A DNA stretch of 64,000 nucleotides. Origin: Pseudomonas fluorescens. Its GTDB lineage: Bacteria > Pseudomonadota > Gammaproteobacteria > Pseudomonadales > Pseudomonadaceae. The notes beneath the pieces were generated by a model. That model searched no databases. It was not told the DNA's origin and saw nothing but the letters and a program-made list of their open reading frames with translations. The stretch is taken from NCBI RefSeq assembly GCF_900636825.1, contig NZ_LR134318.1, forward strand, positions 2,203,501 through 2,267,500, written 5' to 3'. The translations under genes and the position numbers were made by a program. Shown here piece by piece: positions 37,743-47,161 of the stretch (positions are counted from its first letter, which is position 1; the number at the start of each line of letters is the position of its first letter).

Positions 37743-38395
37743 TCACATCAGTCATCTCGACGCCGGAATGATAGGCTTATCAAAATCACTGAGGAGAATT
37801 CAAATACGCGGAGGGGCCGCAAAGCACAGCATGTTTCGTCTCGAACTCTTTTTACCGACTCTTCATTCGTTGCGCGAATTCTGTATTGCTCGGATTCACT
37901 TGATATTTTCATGTCAGATTTTTTGCAGGAATATTTTTTATTAAAAGATCTACAACGTTGCTGCAGTTGAAGCCTATCCTAAAAGTATTGAATGCAGATT
38001 TCTTACGCTTCATGGGGCTTCTGGATATTCTTTAATGTCAAGTTCGGTAATTATTGCCGGTCTCTTGTTGTTTATATTTAGGGAGGGCAGTATTGCCTCT
38101 CCAATAGGGGGTAGGGTAGTTAATGCTCTATTGAAGAGTCAGCTTCCGTCTTGATTATTCTAGAAATTTTTGTTGTCCTTTAAATGATATTGGTTTTTTC
38201 CGCCAGATACTTTGCCTGTTCTTGGATTTTCAATCGGTCACAGGTTGAAGTGATCCGTCTGGTCATCTTTGTTTTCAAGCTCGGTGAATTCAGTGCGGGT
38301 ATTCAGATTCACTAATATGAGCACCCCTTTCTATAAGGGTTTTCTTCATTGCTAGTCCTCTGGAGTCGCTGCCTTCGCTCCGATTTCATCCTCGC
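37743..38395. other. AT-rich spacer with possible toxin-module relic
   Basis: About 650 bp, much more AT-rich than the flanking genome, with no convincing intact gene. On the minus strand at about 38160-38291 a coding-like run reads EFTELENKDDQTDHFNL, a stop, then PIENPRTGKVSGGKNQYHLKD and a stop. This is the style of Rhs toxin C-termini, so it may be a relic of a discarded toxin tip. The rest shows nothing recognisable. Confidence 0.4.
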
Positions 38396-38782
38396 TCATA
38401 GATCGATTGGATAAAACGAAATGTCCTCCGAAATTATGTCTACAAATAGGGGGAGGGGCCGGTGTTGTTTTTCAATAGATACTAGCGATACAGAATCGCC
38501 TATTTTTAATACACCACAGCCGTCATCTTCGATGGCGATTAACTCCGCGGTAATGAGTGTTTTACCGTTTTCGTGATGTATGGAAGGTGCTCTTTTTTTG
38601 GATATTACTATGTTGTCTCTCCAAAAAAGATTATCGTCGATGTTAAACTCGACATCATATGCTTGACCTTTTTTGGGTTGCGGACCTATAAAGATCGAGA
38701 CTCCATTACCGTAGGCGGTTGAGTATGCTATCTGCGTTTTGTTAGGGCTTTTTTTTATAATCTCGGTGACTGTAATATTCAT
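38396..38782 (-). CDS. Putative immunity protein for the Rhs toxin
   Basis: A 128-residue acidic, probably soluble protein of low GC content with no recognised family. The strand-rich sequence includes VSIFIGPQPKKGQAYDVEF and LIAIEDDGCGVLKIGDSVSLV. Its ATG directly abuts the rhs stop (TAA-ATG) and its base composition matches the toxin-encoding tip of rhs rather than the genome. This position is where cognate immunity proteins of Rhs effectors are encoded. Function is inferred from position only. Confidence 0.68.
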   Translation of the reverse strand: MNITVTEIIKKSPNKTQIAYSTAYGNGVSIFIGPQPKKGQAYDVEFNIDDNLFWRDNIVISKKRAPSIHHENGKTLITAELIAIEDDGCGVLKIGDSVSLVSIEKQHRPLPLFVDIISEDISFYPIDL

Positions 38783-41700
38783 TTATTTCGTACCTGGCGG
38801 GACTCGTATAACAGTGTTGTCGACATTCATTAGGTTGTTAATTAAGTCTAGAGTCCATGTTTCTTCATGGTAATGGTGCTTGTTGGGTTTGCTGTTCATT
38901 TCATGTGCACCATATCGAATACTCCTCTTGCCGTCGGACGAAACGATTCTGTCGTTGTCTGGTAATCCAGTCCTCGGGTGAATATTTGTATAAGGTCCTT
39001 CACCTAAGAAACTTTCCCATCTTTCTACCGCATTCTGCGGCTTTACAGGCTTGCTACCATAAACTTCGTTGTGATAGCCCTGACCCACGGGCAGCGGCTC
39101 GGGAGGCGCCAAAGGTCCTGCCTGTTTTACGACGTTGTCCGTACTCGACCCAGGACTCGCTCCCTGCGGTTGCGTATTATCATCCAGACAGTTGCCGCTC
39201 AATCCTAGAGGATCCACCCACCCCGTAGGATTAGGCACGTACTGGTAGCTATTCAACCCGCCCGCAAGCTTGATCGGATCCGGCGTCAAAAACCTTCCAG
39301 TCCCCGGATTGTAGTAGCGGTGCCGGTTGTAATGTAACCCTGTCTCCGCATCGAAATACTGACCCTGAAACCGCAGCGGGTTATCGATCTCGCTGACGTC
39401 GAGTGCCGCAAGGTTACCGTAGGCACGGTATTTAGCCGACCACATGATCTCGCCGCTGTAGTCGGTCAGTTCCTGCGGCGTGCCGAGGTGGTCGAGTTGG
39501 TAGTAGAACGGGGCCGCTTTTAGTGGGCCTTCGCCGTCGAGCATTGCCAACGGGCGGAAGCTGCCCGGTTCGTAGACGTAGCTGCGGTAGCGATTTTCGG
39601 CGCTTTCGGCGATCAATCGTTCGCCTTGCCATAGAAATTCAGTGGTGTGACCGTCGACGGTTTTCTCGATGCGGCGACCGAAAGCGTCGTATTTGTAAGA
39701 CGCGGTGCTGCCGCCCGGCAGGCTGACGCCAATCAAGCGGTGTTGGCAATCGTAGCGATATTCGGTGACGAGCTTTTGGCCGGTGCCGCGATGTTCGCGG
39801 ATCAGGTTGCCGTAGGCGTCGTAGTCGTAATGGCGGTCGCCTTGCATCAGCAGGCGATTGCCTTTGACGTTGGCGAGGTTGGCTGCGGGCAGGTCATTTT
39901 GTCCGAGGAGGTTGCCCGCCGGGTCGTGTGCGAAGCTCTCTGGCATGGCGCCGCGCACGCTGATCAGTCGGTCGAGCGGGTCGTAGTGATAGCTGCGATT
40001 GCCTTTGCGGCTGTCGTCGATGCCAGCGAGGTTGCCGTTGGCGTCGTAGTTATATCGCCGTTGAAACAGGTGTTTATCCCGCTGACTGACGCTGTGCGCT
40101 TGCAGTCGGCCCTGTTCATCGTATTGGTATTGGCTGAGCAACAAACCTTGCTGGCGCTGTTGTTCACGACCGGCGTTGAACTGGTGGCTGGTCAGGCGCG
40201 AACCGTTCAGGTCGATACTGCTCAGCCGCCCGCCGGACAGATGACGATAGTCGAGTGTGCTGCCATCAGGAAGGCGGTAATGGCTAAGTTGGCCGACGCT
40301 GTCGTATTCGTAGCGGGTTGTGCCCCAGCCCTGATGCTCGGTGACCAGTCGATCTTGCACATCGTATTCATAGGCGAGCGGCCAATGGCCGTCGTCGACA
40401 TTGACCAGGCGACCAAGCGCGTCATAGCTGTAATGAATTTCTTCGCCATCGGGCAGCTTCTTGACCAGCAAACGACCTGCGGCATCGCGCTGGTATTCGG
40501 TAGTCAGTTCGCTACCGTCATGGCCGAATTCGGTCTTCTTCAGCAGTTGGCCGTTGAGGTCGTACTCGTAAGCCGTGCGGCGGCCGTCGAAGCCGGTTTC
40601 CTGTTGAATCAGGCCGTTCGGGTAGTAATCGAGGTGATAGCGTTCGCCGCGCTCGTTCTCTATCTCTGTGAGGTTGAGTTGTGAGTTGTCGTAGCGGTAG
40701 CGCAGTTGGCTGCCGTCGGGATTGATGCGGCGGCTGACGAGGTGCAGGTTGTCGGCGTATTCGTAGCGGGTGATGCGGCCTAGCTCGTCGCGTTCGGCAG
40801 TGACGCGGCCATACGGATTGTAGGTAAATGCGCGGGTGGCGCCGCCGGGCAGAGTGACCTGAGTGAGGCGGTCGACGGCATCCCATTGGTATTGGGTGAT
40901 CGCACCGAATTCGTCCTGGCGAGTGGTCTGCCGACCGAGTGCATCGTAGCGGTACTTGCGTTGACCGCCATCTGGCAAGCGTTCTTCCAACAACTGGCCG
41001 AGGTTGTTCCAGCCCAATTGATGACGACTACCGTCGGGATGACGGATCTCCAGCAAGCGTCCCTGACGGTCATAGCTGTAGAAGGTCTCGTTGCCGTCAG
41101 GATCGGTTTGTTGGGTAATATCGCCTTGGCGGTTGCGTTCGTATTTCCAGCGCGCCTTACCGCGCTGGACATCAATAAGTTGACCGTTGAAGTAGTTGTA
41201 ACGCGTCGGAACACCTTCCGGTGGAATCACCGCAATCAAGCGTCCGGCATCGCTGTACTGATACTCGGTGATCGCCCCCATGGGATCTTTAACGGCAATC
41301 AGTCGACCCTGATCGTCATAAGCGTTCTGCGTTTCGCCACCGTCTGGCGCGGTCTCACTGACCAAGCGGGCATTGTCGTCATGCACATAGACCAGTTCAC
41401 TGCCGTCAGCGTTATGGACAATGACCGAGCCTTTATCGTCCCACTCGTAACGCGCTTCCATCTGCGCGTAATTGGCCCAATGACGCACGCATCGGGACAG
41501 CTTGCCTTCACGCTCCCACTCCCAAAAGAAGCTGGCCCCTCCGGCCATTTGTCGCTCGAGGATGACGTGCTGATCGTTGTAGCGGTAATGCTCGGTTTCG
41601 CCGATCGCATTCGTAGAAGAAACCAGTTGATCAAGTGCGTTGTATCGGTAGGTGACGAGGGTATGAATCGTCAGCCATGGCTCTTGGCGTTCGCCGCGTT

Positions 41701-43573
41701 CATTGTATTCGGAGCGTTGTTGCTGTTGATCCACAGCGACAATGTGCCGGTTGTCGTAACGCAACAACAGCGCGCGCCCTGCGCCATTATCGATGCGCTG
41801 GATACGATCAACGAAGTCATAACTGATGTGCAGACGATTTTCGTAAGCATCGCTGATCGTTGTCAGGCGCCCGGCACGGAAATGGTAAAAGCGTGTTTTT
41901 GGCCCGGCCTGGGTCAAAATGAGTTCGCCGGGTTCATTGCCTAGATAAATCGCTGCCTGCGCCAAGCTGTTAGTGATGGCCGGACGCTGTTCCGTGGGCA
42001 TCGGGAAACGGGTTTGCCGGTTCTCGTTGTCCGTCCACAGCACGCCCTCATCGTCGATCTGCAAGCGATGAGACAGTGAATGACTCCAGCCATAGCCGAG
42101 GCGGCTATCAATTTCGACTGCGCTGCTTCGGTATAGGCGTGTCCACTCAAAAGGCAGCAGGCCACCCAGTTCCCCATCGGTGAGCGTCAGTAACTCTTCG
42201 CCGGTCACCATCGATACGGGTTCGCCGTCTGAGCATGTGTCGTCGACGCATTGTGCGGGTTTTTTCGCTGGGTTCTTCGGCTGTTCGGGGGCGTTGTCGA
42301 TGGCCTCTACCTGCTCGATGCGTGAGGCTGGCTCATCTTTTTTACGTGTCTGAATCTGCGCATCGGATTCCACTTTGCCGTCAGTGACCGGTGGCTTGCT
42401 CTTCGGAGCTGTCGCGGTTTCGGCGGGTTTGGGAGCGGCAATCTGAACATCCGCTTTGCGCGCCGGATTGAATTTCGAATCACCATTGAGCAACAACGGT
42501 TTTGATGCTTCGGTGTGCGGCGTTGCCTTGGACTTGCTGACTTTCATCAACATGCCGGTGAAGTCTTCAATCAGCTTTATGACTTTGCCGCTGCTTTGTA
42601 CCCCTTTGACGGCTTTTGTACCCACGCGTACGGCCAGGCCAAGACCACCAGTCAATACAACGCCGATCAGAATGTTCAGCAGGAACTCTGTCGACATTTG
42701 CGCCAGCACTTCGGTACAAGTCTGCGGCGGCAGCATCCTCACCCAGGCCACGATGGCCGCTACATATATCCACATCAGCGGCTCATCGCTAGCGATCAAT
42801 AAAGCAGTGTGGATAGCGTCGGCAGAGGCGTCGTAGATCTTCTTGATCTGTTCTTCAGTGAAAAAACTTTTCAGCTTCTCGTAGTTTTCGCGAGGATGGG
42901 CGATGAGGTCGTAGAGACTTTTGATATCGCCCCACAAGCCCATGATTGCTTTCATGAAGCCTTCCCAAGCCGCTTCCAGTTCCTGCAACGCGCGACCACC
43001 AAGGGAGGCATCGGTGTGAGCCTGCCATAACGGCAGGAAGTTGGTGCTCCATTCGGTTTGTAGCCAGCCACCCAGCTCGCCGATTACACCCTGATAGGAG
43101 TTGAACAAACTGTCGATCTGGGCACGCGTCGGATTCGGAAAGAAGATAATTTTGTACTGCTGATTTGGGGTAAGGCCTGAGACTTCAAGAATCCCTGACG
43201 CGTCAATGGTTTTATTGATTGTTGGACCAACTTCGTTTTTGCCGACGAAGCGGCCGTTGACGACCGGCGTCAGTTGAACTGGCGTATTGCCGATCGGCAC
43301 AAAACGCGCAGACTCGAAACTATGGACCAGCACCAGCTTGCCGTTCGCAGGACAGTTGGCATAAAGGGTATTTTCCTTCTTGCTGTCCTTGTCAGCCGTG
43401 CCAACTTCGTCACCGACTTTGAACTGCTGCTCCGCATCCAGAATGCCACCGTACCAGGCTTCGGCATGCTCGCGATAATCCTTCAGGCACTTCTTGAAGT
43501 CGTTGATGATGGCCTGAGCATCGGGTTGTTTTGCTGTAAGACCGCCAACGATCCCGCCCATTAACACGCTCAT
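38783..43573 (-). CDS. Rhs polymorphic toxin, type VI secretion effector
   Basis: A 1596-residue Rhs protein. The N-terminal 430 residues include a helical region with hydrophobic segments (about 263-320), without a PAAR domain. Next comes a DUF6531-like segment (DDTCSDGEPVSMVTGEELLTL) and tens of YD/RHS repeats, ending in the core motif GRFLTPDPIKLAGGLNSYQYV...WVDPLGL (about 1420-1458), after which Rhs proteins are cleaved. The variable toxin tip (1459-1596) carries RIVSSDGKRSIRYGAHE and KHHYHEETW, a His/Glu-rich pattern that suggests a metal-dependent nuclease but is not proven. DNA of the tip is more AT-rich than the core. Encoded after VgrG and the DUF4123 adaptor. Confidence 0.92.
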   Translation of the reverse strand: MSVLMGGIVGGLTAKQPDAQAIINDFKKCLKDYREHAEAWYGGILDAEQQFKVGDEVGTADKDSKKENTLYANCPANGKLVLVHSFESARFVPIGNTPVQLTPVVNGRFVGKNEVGPTINKTIDASGILEVSGLTPNQQYKIIFFPNPTRAQIDSLFNSYQGVIGELGGWLQTEWSTNFLPLWQAHTDASLGGRALQELEAAWEGFMKAIMGLWGDIKSLYDLIAHPRENYEKLKSFFTEEQIKKIYDASADAIHTALLIASDEPLMWIYVAAIVAWVRMLPPQTCTEVLAQMSTEFLLNILIGVVLTGGLGLAVRVGTKAVKGVQSSGKVIKLIEDFTGMLMKVSKSKATPHTEASKPLLLNGDSKFNPARKADVQIAAPKPAETATAPKSKPPVTDGKVESDAQIQTRKKDEPASRIEQVEAIDNAPEQPKNPAKKPAQCVDDTCSDGEPVSMVTGEELLTLTDGELGGLLPFEWTRLYRSSAVEIDSRLGYGWSHSLSHRLQIDDEGVLWTDNENRQTRFPMPTEQRPAITNSLAQAAIYLGNEPGELILTQAGPKTRFYHFRAGRLTTISDAYENRLHISYDFVDRIQRIDNGAGRALLLRYDNRHIVAVDQQQQRSEYNERGERQEPWLTIHTLVTYRYNALDQLVSSTNAIGETEHYRYNDQHVILERQMAGGASFFWEWEREGKLSRCVRHWANYAQMEARYEWDDKGSVIVHNADGSELVYVHDDNARLVSETAPDGGETQNAYDDQGRLIAVKDPMGAITEYQYSDAGRLIAVIPPEGVPTRYNYFNGQLIDVQRGKARWKYERNRQGDITQQTDPDGNETFYSYDRQGRLLEIRHPDGSRHQLGWNNLGQLLEERLPDGGQRKYRYDALGRQTTRQDEFGAITQYQWDAVDRLTQVTLPGGATRAFTYNPYGRVTAERDELGRITRYEYADNLHLVSRRINPDGSQLRYRYDNSQLNLTEIENERGERYHLDYYPNGLIQQETGFDGRRTAYEYDLNGQLLKKTEFGHDGSELTTEYQRDAAGRLLVKKLPDGEEIHYSYDALGRLVNVDDGHWPLAYEYDVQDRLVTEHQGWGTTRYEYDSVGQLSHYRLPDGSTLDYRHLSGGRLSSIDLNGSRLTSHQFNAGREQQRQQGLLLSQYQYDEQGRLQAHSVSQRDKHLFQRRYNYDANGNLAGIDDSRKGNRSYHYDPLDRLISVRGAMPESFAHDPAGNLLGQNDLPAANLANVKGNRLLMQGDRHYDYDAYGNLIREHRGTGQKLVTEYRYDCQHRLIGVSLPGGSTASYKYDAFGRRIEKTVDGHTTEFLWQGERLIAESAENRYRSYVYEPGSFRPLAMLDGEGPLKAAPFYYQLDHLGTPQELTDYSGEIMWSAKYRAYGNLAALDVSEIDNPLRFQGQYFDAETGLHYNRHRYYNPGTGRFLTPDPIKLAGGLNSYQYVPNPTGWVDPLGLSGNCLDDNTQPQGASPGSSTDNVVKQAGPLAPPEPLPVGQGYHNEVYGSKPVKPQNAVERWESFLGEGPYTNIHPRTGLPDNDRIVSSDGKRSIRYGAHEMNSKPNKHHYHEETWTLDLINNLMNVDNTVIRVPPGTK

Positions 43574-44313
43574 GCCACCACCTCTTTTTCCAGATAGGCC
43601 TTCAACAGCCCGGTAAAATTTTCTTCCGTGAGTGGCGTGCGTTTAACAAAGCGCGCCACTTTTTGTTTCAGGTTCGATTCGGGGAACGAGAAATACAGAT
43701 CAGCGTGTTCTTCCTGCAGCCACTGCAACATGTTGCCGATGACGGTCGAGGGATTTTCTGCCATCAATCCCTGCAGCAAATCCTTCGGCACCTCCCACCA
43801 CGGCCAATCCCGCACCTTCGGCACAACCCTTGTCCCGACCTCCAGCGTTTGCCCGTTAATCAGGTACCGCTCAAACACCGGCAGCACTTCCCCAGCCTTG
43901 TCTCCAAGCCCATGCAGAATCGGGTACATATGGCGGCCGTCCCAAAACCGGAAAAACACCTCAGTGCCATCCGGCATTTTCACCTGCGTCAGGCTGCGCA
44001 GATGTTCGAACACTTCGTTCGGCTCTGAACGTGATACCGCCAGCCAGCCCCAGTCGAGGGCGTCGGTTTCGGCGATCCATGGCAGGAACGCGGAGTTGCC
44101 CTTGATTTCGGTGACATACGGCATCACCGGTTGCCAGGTGGAGTAGGGCGTGCCGCCCCAGATCGGCAGGAGCTGGGCGGTGGGTACGGTGAGGTAAAGG
44201 TTTTTCAACGCGTCGGCATCACTTGCCGCGCTGATAATCAGGTACAGGCGCTCGCCGCTTTGCAGTGGCTGTTGCGCCAGCCAGTCCTTGGGTGTCAGTC
44301 GATCAGATGGCAC
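43570..44313 (-). CDS. DUF4123 adaptor/chaperone for VgrG-effector loading
   Basis: About 247 residues with the DUF4123 (Tap/TEC) pattern: an N-terminal half with LYLIISAASDADALKNLYL and LLPIWGGTPYSTWQPVMPYV, then LDWGWLAVSR and FFRFWDGRHMYPIL. Such proteins attach an effector to its VgrG before type VI secretion. The start is uncertain: no ATG is available between the VgrG stop and the domain, and the GTG at 44313 (AGGTG just upstream) fits best, with an alternative GTG at 44319. Both overlap the VgrG 3' end by about 11-17 bases. The stop overlaps the rhs start by 4 bases. Confidence 0.85.
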   Translation of the reverse strand: MPSDRLTPKDWLAQQPLQSGERLYLIISAASDADALKNLYLTVPTAQLLPIWGGTPYSTWQPVMPYVTEIKGNSAFLPWIAETDALDWGWLAVSRSEPNEVFEHLRSLTQVKMPDGTEVFFRFWDGRHMYPILHGLGDKAGEVLPVFERYLINGQTLEVGTRVVPKVRDWPWWEVPKDLLQGLMAENPSTVIGNMLQWLQEEHADLYFSFPESNLKQKVARFVKRTPLTEENFTGLLKAYLEKEVVA

Positions 44314-46345
44314 AGGCACCTGCCTTGCATTTCTCGCATTCTTCGCAGAACGGCGCGTTGCGTTTGAGGGTATTGATCTGGGCCGGGGTGAGGACCTGAC
44401 CGGCCTTGTCAGCATCGGCCTGTTTCAGCACGCCCGGCATCAACGGCGCAGCCCCAGTCCCACTGCCCGGACTACCACCGGAATTCATGTTGATCACCGG
44501 CCCGCTCAGGGTTACGCCGCCGGCGTCGATCTTGATAAAACTGCCGCCGCCGACCAGGGTCAGTTCCGCACCAGCCTCCATGACTACTTTCATGCCGCTG
44601 CTGAGGTGGATTTCCTGGCCAGCATCAATGAACTGGCCGGTGCCAATCTTGATGTGCTGGTTCACGCCCACGGTGAGGTGGTCGTTGGCGCGGGTTTCGA
44701 CTTTGCGGTCGGCGTAGACGGTGTGGTGTTCTTCGGCTTTGAATTCGGTGTAGCTGTTTTGCTCGACGGTGTCGTGGCGTTCGTTGCCGACGCGGATTTT
44801 CTGGTCGTGTTCGATGTTTTCGTCCCAGTCGCGCTGGGCGTGCAGGTAGATCTGTTCCTGGCCTTTTTTGTCTTCGATGCGCAGTTCGTTGTAGCCGCCA
44901 CCGCCCATGGAGCTCAGGGTTTTGAAGGTGCTGCGGGTCTTGTTCGCCGGCAAGGCGTAGGGGACGGTGTTTTCCTTGTGGTACAGGCAGCCGCTGATCA
45001 GCGGTTGATCGGGGTCGCCTTCAAGGAAGGTGACCAGCACTTCCATGCCGATGCGCGGGATGGCGATGCCGCCGTACTGGGCGCCGGCCCAGGCGCTGGA
45101 GACGCGCAGCCAGCAGCTGGTTTTATCGTCGGCCTGGCCTTCGCGGTCCCAGTGGAACTGCACTTTGACGCGGCCGTATTCGTCGCAGTGGATTTCTTCA
45201 CTTTTGGGGCCGGTGACCACGGCGCTCTGGCTGCCGAGGATGCGCGGTTTCGGGTGGCGCAGGGGCGGGCGGTTGGGCACGTCCCACGGCGTGGCCTGGA
45301 AACGGTTGCGGTAGCCTTGATGGAAATCGTCTTTCAGCGCGGTGGTGTCACTGGTCACCGACTCTTCCAGCACTTGCGGCTGCTTGCCTTCATGCAGAAC
45401 CTCGGTGAGCAGCCAGAGGTCGTTCCACTTGGCTTTCGGGTGTTCGGTGAGAGCGAGGAAATGGCCGCTGACCAGCAGTGGCTGATCGCTTTTGCCTTCG
45501 GCCAATTGGAAGTCGCTGCGGTGGCGTTCGAGGGCGCGTTTGGCCAAATGCTTGCCGCGCTCGCGGTCGATGAAACGGCCTGGGTAATCGTAGTCCTCGA
45601 GGTCGGGCAGGGCGTCGCCACGGTTTTCGCTTTCCAGCGTCAGGCGCGGTTTCTCAAAGTCGTAATCGCGGCGAGTGGTGCGGCTGGTGCGGGTTTCCAG
45701 GCGCAGGTCGAAGCGCTTGATCACCGGGTTGCTGGCGACCATGCCGGAGTCTTGCTGATAGGGCACAGGCGCCAGTTTCGGGAACACCGTCTGGTCATCG
45801 CCGAACACCAGTTTGTGCGCCGTGGCGCTGTGCTGGAAGTGGAAGTGAATGCCTTCCTCTTCGCACAGACGCTGGATGAAATGCAGATCCGACTCGTCGT
45901 ATTGCACGCAGTAAATGCGCTCGGGATAGATCGAGCCGGTCTTGAACTCGTAGGCGTTGCTTTGAATGCCGTGCTCTTCCAGCACCATGCCGATGATTTT
46001 CGGCACGCTGAGGTTCTGGAAGATACGTTGGTTAATGCGGTGCGCGAGGTACGCCAGTTGTGGACGCAGCGTCACCGAATAACGGGTCAGGCGTTTGCCC
46101 GAATCGCCTTGCGCGGCGCGGTAGATCTGGCCATGAATACCGCTGCCGTCGGGCGACAGTTGCAGGAAGGCCGGTTTGTGCAGCAGGGTTTCGAGGTCCA
46201 GCGACGGCTGCTCACTGACCAGCTCCACCTCAAAGACAAAAGGCTGGCTGATGGCTTCCCGGCCTTGCAGGGTAAACACCTGAAAGTCAGCGGAAAGCCC
46301 TTCGATGGTCAGGGCAAAGTGGGTTTCATTGGCCGGCGCGAACAT
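44303..46345 (-). CDS. vgrG: VgrG, type VI secretion spike protein
   Basis: A 680-residue spike protein. The gp27-like part has THFALTIEGL, FVFEVELVSE and RLCEEEGIHFHFQHS; the gp5-like OB part has DEYGRVKVQFHWDREG and SSAWAGAQYGGIAIPRIGMEVLVTF...GDPDQPLI; a beta-helix-like DUF2345-type region then includes IYLHAQRDWDENI. The C-terminus ends with four cysteines in CEECEKCKAGACAI, which may be the adaptor contact. The ATG at 46345 was chosen since homologues begin with M-F-A-P; AGGAAC lies upstream. It is 133 bp after hcp. Confidence 0.95.
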   Translation of the reverse strand: MFAPANETHFALTIEGLSADFQVFTLQGREAISQPFVFEVELVSEQPSLDLETLLHKPAFLQLSPDGSGIHGQIYRAAQGDSGKRLTRYSVTLRPQLAYLAHRINQRIFQNLSVPKIIGMVLEEHGIQSNAYEFKTGSIYPERIYCVQYDESDLHFIQRLCEEEGIHFHFQHSATAHKLVFGDDQTVFPKLAPVPYQQDSGMVASNPVIKRFDLRLETRTSRTTRRDYDFEKPRLTLESENRGDALPDLEDYDYPGRFIDRERGKHLAKRALERHRSDFQLAEGKSDQPLLVSGHFLALTEHPKAKWNDLWLLTEVLHEGKQPQVLEESVTSDTTALKDDFHQGYRNRFQATPWDVPNRPPLRHPKPRILGSQSAVVTGPKSEEIHCDEYGRVKVQFHWDREGQADDKTSCWLRVSSAWAGAQYGGIAIPRIGMEVLVTFLEGDPDQPLISGCLYHKENTVPYALPANKTRSTFKTLSSMGGGGYNELRIEDKKGQEQIYLHAQRDWDENIEHDQKIRVGNERHDTVEQNSYTEFKAEEHHTVYADRKVETRANDHLTVGVNQHIKIGTGQFIDAGQEIHLSSGMKVVMEAGAELTLVGGGSFIKIDAGGVTLSGPVINMNSGGSPGSGTGAAPLMPGVLKQADADKAGQVLTPAQINTLKRNAPFCEECEKCKAGACAI

Positions 46346-46433
46346 CCCTTGTTCCTCGTGCTGTACAGCGGCGCCCGTCGACGGCCGCAAAAAGCGGCTC
46401 AACGTACGCGAAATTCTGGAGGGGCGTAAACAA

Positions 46434-46458
46434 CATCGACCAGCAGAGCTGGCCGATG
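46434..46458 (-). terminator. Hairpin between hcp and vgrG (attenuating terminator candidate)
   Basis: An 11-bp stem (CATCGGCCAGC / GCTGGTCGATG on the minus strand, one G-U) with a 3-base loop is followed by TTGTTT. It would partly end transcription after hcp, consistent with Hcp being needed in excess of VgrG. Confidence 0.55.
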
Positions 46459-46478
46459 CGTGTAACGATCAGCCGTAA

Positions 46479-46994
46479 TTAAACGACTGGAGCACGCCAG
46501 TCATCGGAACCCGAAGTACCGGATACTTCGTGGGTCCAGGTGATTTTGCGGTAGGTGAACTGCACTTCTTCCAGGTGGGTGAAGTGCGCGTTGCCTGGAT
46601 CCTGGCAGTTGTGCATTTTGTTGTTGATGGCGACGATGATCGCGTCTTCCAGTTTGGTGGTGTAGTAGTGCTCTTGGGTGCCTTGGGCCGAAGTGCGGTA
46701 CCACTGGATAACGATTTCGCTCATGCGCTCGCCGGAAGTCAGTGCTGCTTGCAGCAGTGGCGAAGCCTTGTCGTAGACCTTGGTGATCACAACTGGCTTG
46801 TGTACGCGCTGACCGGTTGGCTGACCGGATTGCGGGTCACGCGGGATGATCACGTCGTGGGTGAAAGCCTGAACCATGACCTGGTCTTCGTGGCCTTCCT
46901 GGTAGGTGTTGCCAACGGAGTCGGCGGTGAATGCGCCTGCAGTGATCAGGCCTTGTTTTTCGCCGGTAACCGACATGTACGCTGGTGTTGCCAT
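46479..46994 (-). CDS. hcp: Hcp, type VI secretion tube protein
   Basis: A 171-residue Hcp1-family protein starting MATPAYMSVTGEKQGLI with typical internal motifs EGHEDQVMVQAF, PRDPQSGQPTGQRVHKPVVITKVYDKASPLL and TWTHEVSGTSGSDDWRAP. It forms the hexameric rings of the inner tube and carries effectors. Its ATG has AAGGAGA upstream. It is the first gene of the vgrG-DUF4123-rhs-immunity module, and a sigma-54-type promoter and three dyads lie just upstream. No structural T6SS core genes are in the window, so this is an orphan module served by a system encoded elsewhere. Confidence 0.96.
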   Translation of the reverse strand: MATPAYMSVTGEKQGLITAGAFTADSVGNTYQEGHEDQVMVQAFTHDVIIPRDPQSGQPTGQRVHKPVVITKVYDKASPLLQAALTSGERMSEIVIQWYRTSAQGTQEHYYTTKLEDAIIVAINNKMHNCQDPGNAHFTHLEEVQFTYRKITWTHEVSGTSGSDDWRAPVV

Positions 46995-47062
46995 GGGGTG
47001 CTCTCCTTGCGGATAAAGTTAGGGTGCCCGGGGCGAGATCGCCCGGTGGGTGGCTGACTGTT

Positions 47063-47078
47063 ATCAAGGAGCGTGCCA
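47063..47078 (-). promoter_or_regulatory. Sigma-54-type promoter of the hcp module
   Basis: On the minus strand TGGCACG-CTCC-TTGAT matches TGGCACG-N4-TTGCW except for GA in place of GC at -12. Predicted start is near 47050, about 55 bases before the hcp ATG. The -24 half is perfect; the altered -12 dinucleotide is the caveat. Confidence 0.65.
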
Positions 47079-47161
47079 CGTTTTGTGAAGTGTCCGATGG
47101 CTGGGGGCGAAAGGCTCGTTTGCGGCGATTGGCGGCGATTCTCAGCGTGCTGAACGGAAGA

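Noticed and set aside
44288..46429. 713-codon plus-strand frame opposite vgrG
   Set aside because: Antisense shadow of the VgrG coding sequence, without motifs; VgrG is unambiguous.
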